Source: Aquila chrysaetos chrysaetos (taxonomy: Eukaryota; Chordata; Aves; Accipitriformes; Accipitridae). Taken from it: a stretch of 64,000 bases of DNA. Position 1 is the stretch's first letter. Each line of letters opens with the position of its first letter. Shown here piece after piece: positions 42,201 through 52,692 of the stretch. The DNA lies in contig NC_044014.1 of NCBI RefSeq assembly GCF_900496995.4, positions 9,519,001-9,583,000 of the forward strand. The letters are read 5' to 3'. The notes beneath the pieces were generated by a model. The model worked only from the letters and a program-made list of their open reading frames with translations, ran no database searches and was not told the DNA's origin. The position numbers were made by a program, and so were the translations under genes.

Positions 42201-45200
42201 AGTTCAGTAACAATTACCGTTTTCACATTTCAAACTTTCAGGTTAGCTGGACATTATCATTCTTTGAGAGTTTTCTGTTTGTCTAAATCCAGTTTACTTA
42301 ATGGAAGGAAAAATGAATTTTCTTTTATATATTCACACAGTGGCTAAGTGACAGCAAGGCATGCTGCACAGAGAATATAGTCCAATATTTAGGATACTTT
42401 TCTGCAAAGATGCAGGTTCTGTTCTTTGCTCTGACATACGTTTTCTCTGTGACCTTGGACAACATACTTAGCTCCTCAGGGGCATTTAGGCATCTGAAAA
42501 TACTAATAGGGGATTTGAAAACACCTATTGTTTGTTAAAATATATTAATCTGTTTGGGCACCTCTAAAAAATCCCGAGGTGCCTGTTTGCATCTCTTAAA
42601 GCCCGAAAACCTTTAAAAAATGTTGACCTTAGTGGATCTTTTTACGCTGTCTAACTTGAGTTAGAAGCCTAGGCTGTCTGTACAGTTAATAAGAGAATGT
42701 AGGAGGTAGGATCCTGCTTCCCAGCTGACTAATTCAGAAGCCTCAGGTAGATGCCTGAAATAAAACAATGTCAATCACTGCTCCTTAATGGACTTCTAAA
42801 GTAGTCAGGAAATGGCTCAGTCAATCAAACAGCTCAACAGCTTGCTGCTGCTCAAAAGGATCATCTCTTTTCCCTCTGATGGTTCCTCCTCACCCCCTCC
42901 TGGCTGTGCAGTTCTGCATTTGCCTTCTGTCAGCTCCAGTGTTTATCTGAGCCTTTGCTTGCTTTCTGTATCCTTCCGTATCCTTACCTGGCAGAAAACT
43001 AGCCCAGTGCAAGAAAGTGAGCAATTCTTAGCTAATTATTAAGCTAAAGCAGTTCCCTGAGGATCAAACGAGTGGTAACGGTGCTGCAGTGAGGGAAGCA
43101 GGAGCAGATGGGTTGGAGTAAGAGAAGAGGGAGCGCATAGGAGAGTATGTGACCACCCACTGCAGAAGCAGCAGTGGACTCTTGGATTGGCTTGTCCATC
43201 TTCTCTGTCTCAACATCTCTTATCCAAGTATCTGAGGCCTTCATCTGTAAAACAGAAATCATGGTCTCTCACTTCTTCTCTGTACCTCCCTTTTCCACCC
43301 TCTTCAGCTTCCTTCCACATTTCCTAGATATTGGCAGGATCTGAGACAGCAACTACAGGAGCTGATTCAGCTGCACACATGCAGATTGCCTGACTGGTAC
43401 TTGCGGCTGATGAAGACGTGCCCTTCAGAACTGGTAACTGTTGAGTTCCCACTGGAGCTTTTCTCCTTCATTTTAATTTCTCTTCTTAAGTGCTAATTGC
43501 TACAAAACTTGTAAGGATGTGGAACTTTTTCTGAATTACACCTTTTGTTCAGCTTGAATTGAAATTCTCCATATCCAAATCTGAAAATTCTTGGAGGGGA
43601 CTTGATGGACAGACAGGAAAATAAAACTCTTATCAGCCTCAATTCCTCTGGAAACCCAGCGAAAAAGCTCTTTTTAATGAGTGCTGTATCTGATCCATTT
43701 TAGCATTCTCTGACCAACATGTCTGTTGAACTTCTCTGCCTTAGAGACTTTACACAGTGAATGGAATAAACTCTTTGTGTTCTATAGAAACCCAAGTTAC
43801 AAATGCCTTTCCCTTCCTATTTCCTAGCAGTATAAAGAAAGGAAGTTCTTCATTAAAAAGCTAATTTCTGCATGTTCCTGAACCTTCTTTTTAAAGCCAT
43901 CTATTAAGTATGACACAGGAGAACCCTTGATAGTGCTAGTCAGAAACTCACTGAGGAAGTGCATAGGAAATTACTCAATTAAAAATACAAAATGCTGTCA
44001 TACTACATTGACTGAGAAAAACCTTGGCTCTTTTGGACAAGAAGGAAAACTTGAGTTGTTTGCAAGTGGAAAATTCTACTCATTTCAGAAGAGAAGACAG
44101 GGAAAGGAACTGTTTTTGAAGTGGGTATCAGATCACCAACTAAGGATAATGCCATAGGAGTGTGGAGGGAGAAGAACAACTTGAGATTTATTTAATTCCT
44201 GCTGCAGGATTCAGAAACATTTGCAACAGGCAAGAAAACAGAATGACATAAAGAGAATGATTGAATTAAAGTGTGGGGGACACTGGGGTAATCCATGGCA
44301 AGTAGAGCTGGATACGACTAAAAGTCATTGCTGCGTGTGAGCATGAACACAAATTCAGACAAACAGCCAGATGTGCCGATTCATTTTTTGTGCATATATC
44401 ACCCGATGAGAAGGCACGCGTGTGCTGTCCATTCTGCTGCTGCTTCCATGCTTTCTTACACATATGCGCTCCCTACTCAGTTGGCGTGATGGGGAAGGTG
44501 AGCGGCATAAAAGCACTGCCAGTGGGTTGGTCTGATAGAGCCGATACGCTGGCTAGGCTGCACTGTCAAACGGCAGTGGAAATGTATGATACATCTGTTA
44601 CTAGCATCCATTTCTGCTCTGTGGACACACTGTGATGCAATCTTCGCCACCTCTCTTAGATACAAAGATTTTGGTAATCGGGTTTTTTTGATTGAAAAAA
44701 CGTGTAGGCTTCTTGCTAGTATGGAGATGTATAGCGTGTGGTAGCGCAGAGTGGAGGAGTGTGATTCAGTTTCTCCCGTTGTTTAGTTTGCATGCTGGCT
44801 CCTCACTGAACATCACAGATTGCGCTGTTTCTTCGTTGATAGTTGCCCATTCTGAAATTGATAAGACTCTGCTCTAATGTTTTAATTTCACTATTCTGAT
44901 GTGGTCTTCGAACCTGTTATTCTTGACAAACTAGAGTGTTGTTTTGCTTAACTCTTGCCAGCATCTAATGAACTGGTGGCACAGGGGTTTTCTTTTTAGT
45001 GTGGCTTGGGAGTATTTGGCTTTATTAGATGGGCGGCTAGGCTCCCGTGGGGAGGGGTGTCCACGAGATACTGATCTTGTTCTTCGGTGCTTTGCAGTTG
45101 GTTGCTTGCTGCTTTTATGAAGGTGCCAGGAGGAAGCCGAGTACTCTTTTCTGTATGTTAATGCCAAGATTGTTTTGCAGACAACATTGCTATGATATTT

Positions 45201-45240
45201 ATGTTTATATACCATTTACATACAGATACGCAGGTGTATA
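39274..45240. other. Intergenic region between LTR and second CpG island
   Basis: AT-rich DNA with no supported exon. It holds a T-rich stretch at 40.99-41.02 kb and an old SINE remnant at about 42.4 kb. GC content begins to rise near 44.3 kb on the approach to the second island. Confidence 0.75.
42390..42510 (+). repeat. Ancient MIR/CORE-type SINE remnant
   Basis: The order GGTTCTGTTCttTGCTCTGaC, CTCTGTGACCTTGGaCAA, CtTAgCTcCTCAG, CATCTGaAAATactAATAG follows the MIR consensus. Divergence is high and the ends are approximate. Confidence 0.65.
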
Positions 45241-45654
45241 GTTGCTATGCTCCGCTGCTGTTCGGTGGGTGAAGTTGTGCCACAGACTTCAGTGTCGGGT
45301 CGTAAACGAGCTGAACCGCTGTCGAACAGCCCTGGCAGCGATTTTAGCAGAAGACCCGTCTACCCAGCGCTCGAAGGAGCAGAAGGTCTGGCGGTGCTTT
45401 CCCTGCCGTTGCTTTTGCAGCCGGCGCGACTCTCCCCGAGCGCATCGCCGTGCCACGACGCTCGCCCTGCAACAACACCCCGCCTGTCACATTTCCCTAA
45501 CGCCGTCCCAGCGGCCGGTATCGCCTTATTCCCCTTGCCCGCCCCCCCCCCGCCGCTCCCAGCCCTCAGTCACGCCTCACCGGAGCCGCTGCGGCCGTGG
45601 CCCCTCCGCCAGCCCTGCCCCCGCCCCGGCAGGCCGGTCCGCGGCGGCACGCAG

Positions 45655-45708
45655 GGACACGGACGCGGACACGGACGCGGACGCGGACGCGGACGCGGAC
45701 ACGGACAC
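45655..45708. repeat. GGACRC hexamer minisatellite
   Basis: Nine tandem six-base units: GGACAC, GGACGC, GGACAC, four GGACGC, two GGACAC. Because the unit is a multiple of three it keeps any reading frame open, which helps explain the long spurious frames across this island. It is about 210 bp upstream of the candidate ATG. Confidence 0.95.
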
Positions 45709-45773
45709 CCGCGCGGGCTCGCACACGCACCGCAGGGCGCGCAAGGAGGGAGCGCGGCGGCGGCGCGGACCCG

Positions 45774-45813
45774 CCCGGCCCGGCCCGGCCCGGCCCAGCC
45801 CAGCCCAGCCCAG
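45774..45813. repeat. CCCGG/CCCAG pentamer array
   Basis: Four CCCGG units followed by four CCCAG units, without interruption. The design parallels the array in the FHIP2A island (four CCCGG, then TCCGG). Confidence 0.95.
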
Positions 45814-45915
45814 CGCCGCCGCCCCCCGCATCGGCCGCCGCGGCGCGGAGGGCGCAGGGCGGTGCGGGCCGTGCTCTGCCGCCGCCGCCGCCGGAGCTCC
45901 GCGGCCGCCTGAGCC

Positions 45916-45928
45916 ATGTCTGCCAGAG
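45916..45928 (+). CDS. Candidate first coding exon end (MSAR), possibly ABLIM1
   Basis: ATGTCTGCCAGAG is followed by GTGGGT, a fair splice donor, so a first exon could encode MSAR plus one base. The context GAGCCATGT has G at -3. Without splicing the frame stops after 29 codons. The next exon is not in the window or is not recognisable. The gene is assigned to ABLIM1 only by expected gene order. Confidence 0.35.
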
Positions 45929-46076
45929 GTGGGTCTCCGTCTCCGCCGCGCCGGGCTCCGCGTCCCTGCGAACGACTTGGGCGCGGGCGGGGGAGCCGCG
46001 CTTGACCTTGCGCGCCTTGCCGTGCTGCAGTGCCCCGCTCGCTGCGCTTGGGCGGAGGTTGGGGGAGGCGAGGAGA

Positions 46077-46116
46077 TTTTTTTTTTTTTTTTTTTTTTAA
46101 TTTTTTTTTTCCCCCC
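46077..46116. repeat. T22-AA-T10-C6 homopolymer block
   Basis: A run of 22 T, two A, 10 T and six C near the right edge of the island. If transcribed on the plus strand it lies about 150 bp into the putative first intron. It is prone to sequencing error. Confidence 0.85.
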
Positions 46117-48407
46117 ACCCCGGCCGGTGCCATTTCGCAGCCGGGCCGTGGAAGGGGCTGCGGAGCGGGCTGCAGCAGGGCTTAGAGCCGCAGAGGAGCA
46201 TCCTTCGGGGACGGGCACCCCGCCCGCCGCACCTGCCGGGCCAGGCGTGCTGACCCCGCTTCGCCTTTCGCCAGCGCCCGGGGGGGCCGGTGTGGGGGGG
46301 GGGGGTGCCAGGGAGGTGCGGGGGTTTGGCGCGGTTTGAATGGTGAGGGGAGCGTGTGTGGGCAGGGGAAGGAATAGGGTGGGGAGGGTGGGCTGAGGGT
46401 CGGAACTCGGTGGCCGTTACCGCTTAGGAAACGCTAACTGGTCGGTACTGGTGCGTCTGCAAGCGCTAGCGAGGCATCTGGCTTGTCCTGTCATTTGTAA
46501 AGGGAGTGCTCCTCTTCGGGTGTGGTGGTAGATCCAGTCGTCAGATTACACCTCTGGTGGACATTTGCATCCGGCTTGAAATTAACATCTTGAAGTTTTA
46601 CTTCAGATTTGCATTTGTTTCAATAACGGTCTAGACTCGTGTAGCCTTTGTCCTTTGCGTGCGTTTGTGCGTAGGCTCTGACTCTGCGTTTGGTAATTCT
46701 CGGCTGGAGACAAACAGATCAACCTTGTTGACTGCAGATCCTGTCTTGTCCCAAACTTCTGCTTCCAGTATGAGAAACTGATGCAGGTGTGGCCCAAAGA
46801 CTGGTGCTTTAGTTTTTTTTATTATAGTTAGTACCAATTAAAGGGCTGGAGGCATAAAGTTAAGCATTTTCTGAACGCTGTCGTAACAAAGCAGAAATAC
46901 TTGTAAGCATCTCCTGAAGAGAAGAAATTATCTGCACAATAATGACAAGTAAAAACACTCCCTGGTTATCTCTGAATTGAAAAAATACTTTGTAAAAATT
47001 ATGCATTAGAAATTAACAAACCCCTGAATGTAGGGATACGTCCTATTTGTTTGTCCCTTTATTTCTCTGCATCTTCATGTATTAAATACTGCTCAGCATG
47101 GACCAGCTCTTTCATTTGCTTGGATTCCTGTTGATGTCCAAATGAGCTTCGTGCACACGGAAGGCATTGTGTGACTGCTGAAAGGTTGTCAGCATTTTGT
47201 GGTTAGGACCATATTCCTAAAGCATCACGCCCATTCCAGATATAAATAATAAATGGTGTTAGAGCAGCATAATTCTTCGTGGCACAGTAGAATTCTTGCT
47301 TTAGGAAGAAATGGACTGTATTGGTCTCCAAAGAATCAATTTCTGGAAGAACACTTAAGTATATTAGCGTCAGTGGTGTGCTAAGGCTGCATTAGTACTT
47401 GTAGGGAAAACCCAGCAAAGCTTTGTAAGGTGGATTAGATTTGTTGTCTTCAAAGGGGTACCTGGATTTGAGGAAGCGACAAAAAAAACTGCAATTTCAG
47501 CTTTGCAGATGGCTCCCCAAAACTGAACCACACAGAATGGGAAGCCAGGGAATGTTTCCACTGGCCATATTCCCTTTTCCTCCCCCCCATCCTTCTTTCC
47601 TATTCATCTGCACAACACATCATCTTTGATGCCTGCTTGATTCTGCTGGAGAGCTGCCTGGAGATGAAGAGTGAATTCTTTCTCAGGCTCTCCTGTGCCA
47701 TCTAGTTTTTTCAGAGTAATTAATTGGGGAGAGAGAGATTCCATAGGACTTTATGGAAGTAGTGAAGAAGATTCATGAAAGAGATTAAGATATTCATTTC
47801 TATCAATATCTGCTTTTCAGTTTTAACAAATGGACTTAATTGGAAAATGTGTGTCTGTGCAAGTAAATACTCGGTACTGACCAAAGGCTATTTGTGTGTG
47901 AAGCAGTATACACCATTGTTATTATTAACCATTTTAAACACTGCTGCTGTTAAAATCTTATGTATGAACTTTTACACACTTACGTGGTATGATGGGTCTT
48001 CATGAGGTTACTCACGAGAATGTAGCTCGAATAAGAAGGGAGTCTTTAAGGGATTAGGGCTTTGTTCAAATGTCAGATACGGACCCTTTGCTTCATGGAA
48101 GGCAGATTACCTCATGCATATGCAGTCTCATTAAAACCACTGTATCATGAGGGACTGCATGCTCAGCGAATATTGATTGTTAATACTTTATGTTGTGTTA
48201 GCTGTCCAAAAGGTGATCATTATTATTCTGAATGCGTCAGATACTTGGAGCTGTCTGCTTGTTGGTTATATACCAAGCATAACAAGAATAGCAAAAGAAT
48301 TAAACATTCACCTGTGCCATTTTTATTACTAAACTGCAGAAGATATTCAAGGGATAGTAAAAAACATCACAATATTATCAATGTGCAGCTCTATTCATCT
48401 CTTTTGC

Positions 48408-48765
48408 TCCAGGAGGCAGCATGGTCTAGTGAACTGACTGCAACAGATGACAGAAGAAACTCCTGAAATCCAGCGGTACTTCTGTACTTTTGGACCGTTC
48501 CTTTTAACTCTTCTGCTCTAGTACCCTGTTGCTGTTTAACCAAAACTACCCATATAGTCAATGACATTATGACAGATTGTAAGTCAATACATAAAGTATA
48601 ACCAATAACACAAATTAATGTAATTTTGCCTTAAATAGAACTCCAGATGAAGAGTTTTATGCTTCCCCACTTGTACAGTGGAAATAATGGTAGCTAACTT
48701 TCTCAGAGGGGTTGCTGTGAGGACTAATGGTTCACATGTGCTTTAAGATGACTTTTCTGAAATTT
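48408..48765 (+). repeat. Old MIR-like SINE, two remnants
   Basis: The first part (48408-48470) has GGCAGCATGGTCTAGTGaaCTGACTG, the tRNA-like head of amniote MIR/CORE SINEs. The second (about 48655-48765) has CCCCACTTGTACAGTGGAAATAATGGTAgCTAaCtt, GGGTTGCTGTGAGGActAATGGtt and TGTGCTTTaAgATGAC, the usual 3' half. The roughly 190 bases between do not match, so the element was either interrupted or eroded. Confidence 0.65.
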
Positions 48766-49914
48766 TCCATTATTTTCTTCCACCCTTCACAGACTAGCTT
48801 GTTGCAGTCCTTCACACCTGTCCCTCACCTCTTGCTGTTATGAAGGTGTAAGGTCTCTAACATTCTTCTGCTGCTTTCCTCCTAGTACAGCTCTAGCAGA
48901 TGTTTTGACCAAACGCCAGGTGAAGCAGCACAGACATGTATTTGCAGAAGCTTGAACAAATAATAATTTTGGAAATCTGGTGATTGAACTGGAGCTGAAA
49001 CGAACTTTGAAAATCCCTTTTCACTTCTCTCTTAAGTTGGAGTCCTTCCCAGGGCACTCTCACGACCTGCTCTGCAGCCTGTTGGGATCAGTGGAGAGCT
49101 GCTGTTGACGTCAGTCGGGCTTTTCAATTTTGCAGTTTGCAAAAGGCTTCATATTCTACTTCCAGCTGTTGTTAAGTAGTTGCTATTGGGACTCATACAT
49201 GACTGAATTTGGGTGTTGGAGTAAGCCTTATAGATTGTTGCTTACCTAAGGGCTTGTTTGCAGAGCTGTAAATTCTCTGGATGAAAGACATTTTTCTAAA
49301 GCCAAGTATAACTGTGACCTACTTGTGCATGTTATCTCAAACTGCTTAAAAACTGTCAAAACTACTTGTTATCATGAAGGTCTAAGTTAATGGAAAAATA
49401 GCTTTTTTTAACTGTTACAATCTTCAGTTATCCTAGAGCAAACAGGCACAAATAGTACTGTTTGGTATGGTCAAATATGAAGATCTTTGCTAAAATTTTT
49501 TTCTAAATGTTGAAAGAATTAGCATGAGCTGTATTAAGTCCAGTGGGCAACTTCTTCAGGAAAACAAAGGCATGTAAAATAGGAGGTTTGCCAATAGTGG
49601 TGTCTTCTCAGCCTTTTTTTGTGCCATAACAAAAATCACTGAACTTTGACAGAAGCCAGTGTTAAAGAAATATTATTGCTGTCTAATATTAACAGGTTGT
49701 ACTGTGCCACTCTGATGCTGCAAGTGTGGGTGTTGTAGAGAAGGTAATTACATTTTTTAGCCCACTCAGTAGTCAAAGTAGTAGGGTTGTTTAGCTTAAG
49801 AATTTATTTTATACTACAATCCTTGTCTTTTCCTATTTGATTTTCTAACAAATGTAGATCGAACACTTCTCATGTCAGACAAATAAATCACCGTAACACT
49901 GGTGAGAGGGAGGT

Positions 49915-50030
49915 TTTGTCATCATTTTACAGGTGAGACAAGAACTAAAATGATTTTTTTCATTTCCCTGAGTCCCAGAGCTAGGTCAGAACAGGGGAAT
50001 TTCTGCCTTCTGGACCTCTTCTCAGGCTCC
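49915..50030 (-). repeat. MIR-like SINE remnant, reverse orientation
   Basis: Read on the plus strand, TCATTTTACAGGTGAGACAAG...TTTCCCTGAGTCCCAGAGCTAGgTCAGAaCAGGGgAATTtctGCC follows the reverse complement of the MIR consensus. Divergence is high. Confidence 0.55.
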
Positions 50031-50475
50031 TAATTTGTTCTTACACAAGTTGATGATCGATTTCAAACAGAAGGTGATAAACTTCAGCTCATTATGTTTT
50101 GCTCTGGTAACAGTTCTTTCTTCATCCGCACTGTGCACGTCATTTGATTGATCCGTCTCACAGTTGTGAACTTTTGTGTGAGAAATCACAGATTTTTCAA
50201 TGAGAAGTTTACGTACTAAATCTTGAGCTGCTACGTATTCTACCAATAACCTTTATTTTTCTTTTCCAAATTTTCTTGTACTCCTCAGATAGCTGTAGAC
50301 ATGGCTGCTGCTGCTGGCAGTGATGGTTTTGGTTGAGATCTATGCCGGCTGGTTTAAAAACTAGCTGCTGGGAGCTTCTGGTCAATGTTTTATTATGGTC
50401 TGTGATTTTCACAGTAATCTTACTCATATCTAAAGGAACCAGCCACTTAAGAGGTGGCAATATTGTCTGCCACAT
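50022..50475 (-). pseudogene. Possible broken coding sequence or retrocopy, unidentified
   Basis: On the minus strand an 88-codon frame (50475-50209) ending KIWKRKIKV... overlaps a 74-codon frame (50246-50022) that continues with EYVAAQDLVRKLLIEKS in a neighbouring frame. One frameshift near 50240 would make about 150 residues of ordinary protein-like composition. I recognise no family, see no poly(A) tail, and its low end overlaps a SINE remnant. Chance is a real alternative. Confidence 0.15.
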
Positions 50476-52251
50476 ATTTTCTGAAATCTATTGCTGTGTT
50501 CCTCTGACTTGTTGTCAGAGGTTTTTCTTTCAGGCATGTAATAACATCCCTAATTTGTGGTTTAACTAGTACGTGGCTATTACCAAATGCTCTCAGGCCA
50601 AGCGACCTGAGGAGTGGGGCAGTGTGAGCTGGCTGGACATTTCCTTAATTTTAGAAGTAGAGAATTTTAGCATGTTTGGAGTAGTTAATTATTGTAGCTT
50701 CAAATGCTTCCAGTCCTAGTGATTTCCGTTATCTCTGTAGCCTGAAGGAGCATGTTCCTGGCAGGGTTCGGTGCTCTGCAGCATTACCTGAGACAGAGCT
50801 GTGTGTGCAGTCATGCCAACACAGCTGTTTCCCACTTTGAATACCTATACAGTGCAGAATTTGGAACTGACTCTGAAGGTTTTTCTCTCCCCAGCTTTTC
50901 TCCTGAATTTCTTCAGTACTGATTTCATACTGTTATTTAATCCTATCTGTTTATTTCTTCCAAATACAAGTAATGACCTACGTTTTTTTCTTTAGTTACT
51001 TGTTTTAGGGCTTGAACCTCAATTTAGTGGCTTGCGTAGCTCAGGATCAGCACCTGGATCATCACTGCAAGCTGTACTTACCTGCACATGAGAATCAGTA
51101 GCTGCAGCCGAATCTTTAGGCCTGGTAGAGCTTTTGTTTTGATGGGGAAGAAGAATATTTTACTGAGGTATCCGACTTAGACAGTAGTATCTGTTTTAAG
51201 TTGCTCCTTTTTAAGTTTTGCCTCTTCGTCCCGTCTTTTTTCCCCTCAAGAAAGCTTAGTCTGTGCTGTTTAACTTTAGTGATTAATGAAAATTAGTCCT
51301 GAATGCGTGGAAAAAGTTGCATAGACTAATGGCAACAACAAGAGGAAACTGGGACAATGAGGTAGAATCTATTTTAGATGCATGGCTTTGAAAGGAATTG
51401 CACAGAAGGAAAATAAGCATCAGCTTATGGATGGAAAAGCCAGCAAAATTGCTTTTAGTCAAGAACACCAGAACCTCATGTGTTTTGTGGTCTCTGAAAA
51501 CAATCTTTTGGGGATTTCTTCTTTTTTTTTTCTTCCTTTACTAGGTTTGAATTGAGTATTTTGAATTATTTTTAATCTAATCTGTGAGTAAAATGAAAAC
51601 CACACATGGTTAGTTCATGTGACTGGTGTGGTATTTCTTAGTTTTGCAGTATAAAGGCAGGAACACACAGCGGAAAACAGCCTTTGGTCTGTAAGTTCTG
51701 AGACCAGCAAATAGCCCCTAATTTTTTTATCACATACTGTTTAGGCTACAATGTCTTTATAATTAGGTGTTCGTCATTAAAACCCAAAGAAAACTCCTAG
51801 ACATTATACAGTAATAGGAGAAAAAACCTCTGTGACACGCATTTTTTTATATGCTCAGCCCCTATTGTGGCATGTTTTCAGAAAGAACTTGCACTTTTGG
51901 AAGCTCAAACCCAAGTAAGAGTCCCAGTCCTGTAAACATTATTGAGCATTACATTTGGTATGTTTACCAGTCCCATATGTTATGTAGGGAAATCCTTAAT
52001 TTGTAAACAAGACAGGCTTCAGCAGGGTGCACCTGTGATGGAGGAGTTTTACATTCTCCTTTTCCCATTTGTAAGCTAGAATTAGCGCTTTGGTGAGTCA
52101 GTTTGTTCCATGTAAACCATGAAACATGGCCACATCCACAACGCAGTGCCTGCTGTTCACGTGCACACGTTGGAGTTAGACTTAAATTCAGCATGGTGCT
52201 GATTCTGTAGAGCTTTAGTGAGAGCTGAATATGAGCTACCTGTCTGAGTAC

Positions 52252-52692
52252 CTACCCAATTTCTTGTGTGCATTTTGCAGCCTGTGTTGACTTCTGTGCT
52301 GTTGTGAGCAGTTTGTTGCGGCCGGTCTCAACAAACTCAGTTCTGGTGATGACTATGGTGTAATTACATAGCCTTGGAGTTACTTCCCCATGGCTAGAAA
52401 AGATAGCATGCACTTCATGTTTGTTGAAAACTGAATCTGTTCTTCCGAACTCTACGTTTTTGAAGTGGAAGGAGGATCTGTTGTCATCATTGTAAAAAAG
52501 ACTGATGTGTAAAATGTACGATGAGCCAGGGTGTTCTGTGGCACCAGTATGCTCTCTGCCTTCAGAGAGGAGGTGCTGGGGTTTTCCTGCTGTGCTGGTA
52601 GGATTACGGCGAGAGATGCACAGGAGAGATGCCTGCTCCGATGCAGCTGTGACTGAGGGGAGCTCTGGATGGAAGCATGAAATAGGAAACAT
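52252..52692 (-). other. Unassigned 146-codon open frame
   Basis: The longest open frame outside the GC-rich islands. It has residues such as FHFKNVEFGRTDSVF and NYTIVITRTEFVETGRNK that look protein-like, but no known family, clear promoter or convincing splice context was found. A long chance frame is the default. Confidence 0.15.

Larger units (their letters stand above)
45270..46340 (+). promoter_or_regulatory. Second CpG island, probable promoter of the neighbouring plus-strand gene
   Basis: A sharply bounded GC- and CpG-rich block, 14 kb from the FHIP2A start, with two tandem GC repeats, GC boxes and no clear TATA box. It contains an ATG followed directly by a splice donor on the plus strand. 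In amniotes ABLIM1 lies head-to-head with FHIP2A, so an upstream ABLIM1 promoter is the best guess. I could not match any residue to ABLIM1, so this stays an inference. Confidence 0.7.

Noticed and set aside
45242..46339. Open frames of up to 365 codons across the second CpG island
   Set aside because: They depend on GC composition and on hexamer and pentamer repeats, run through homopolymer tracts, and resemble no protein.
48062..48466. A 134-codon plus-strand frame
   Set aside because: Its end overlaps the head of a MIR-like SINE and the rest has no homology that I recognise.
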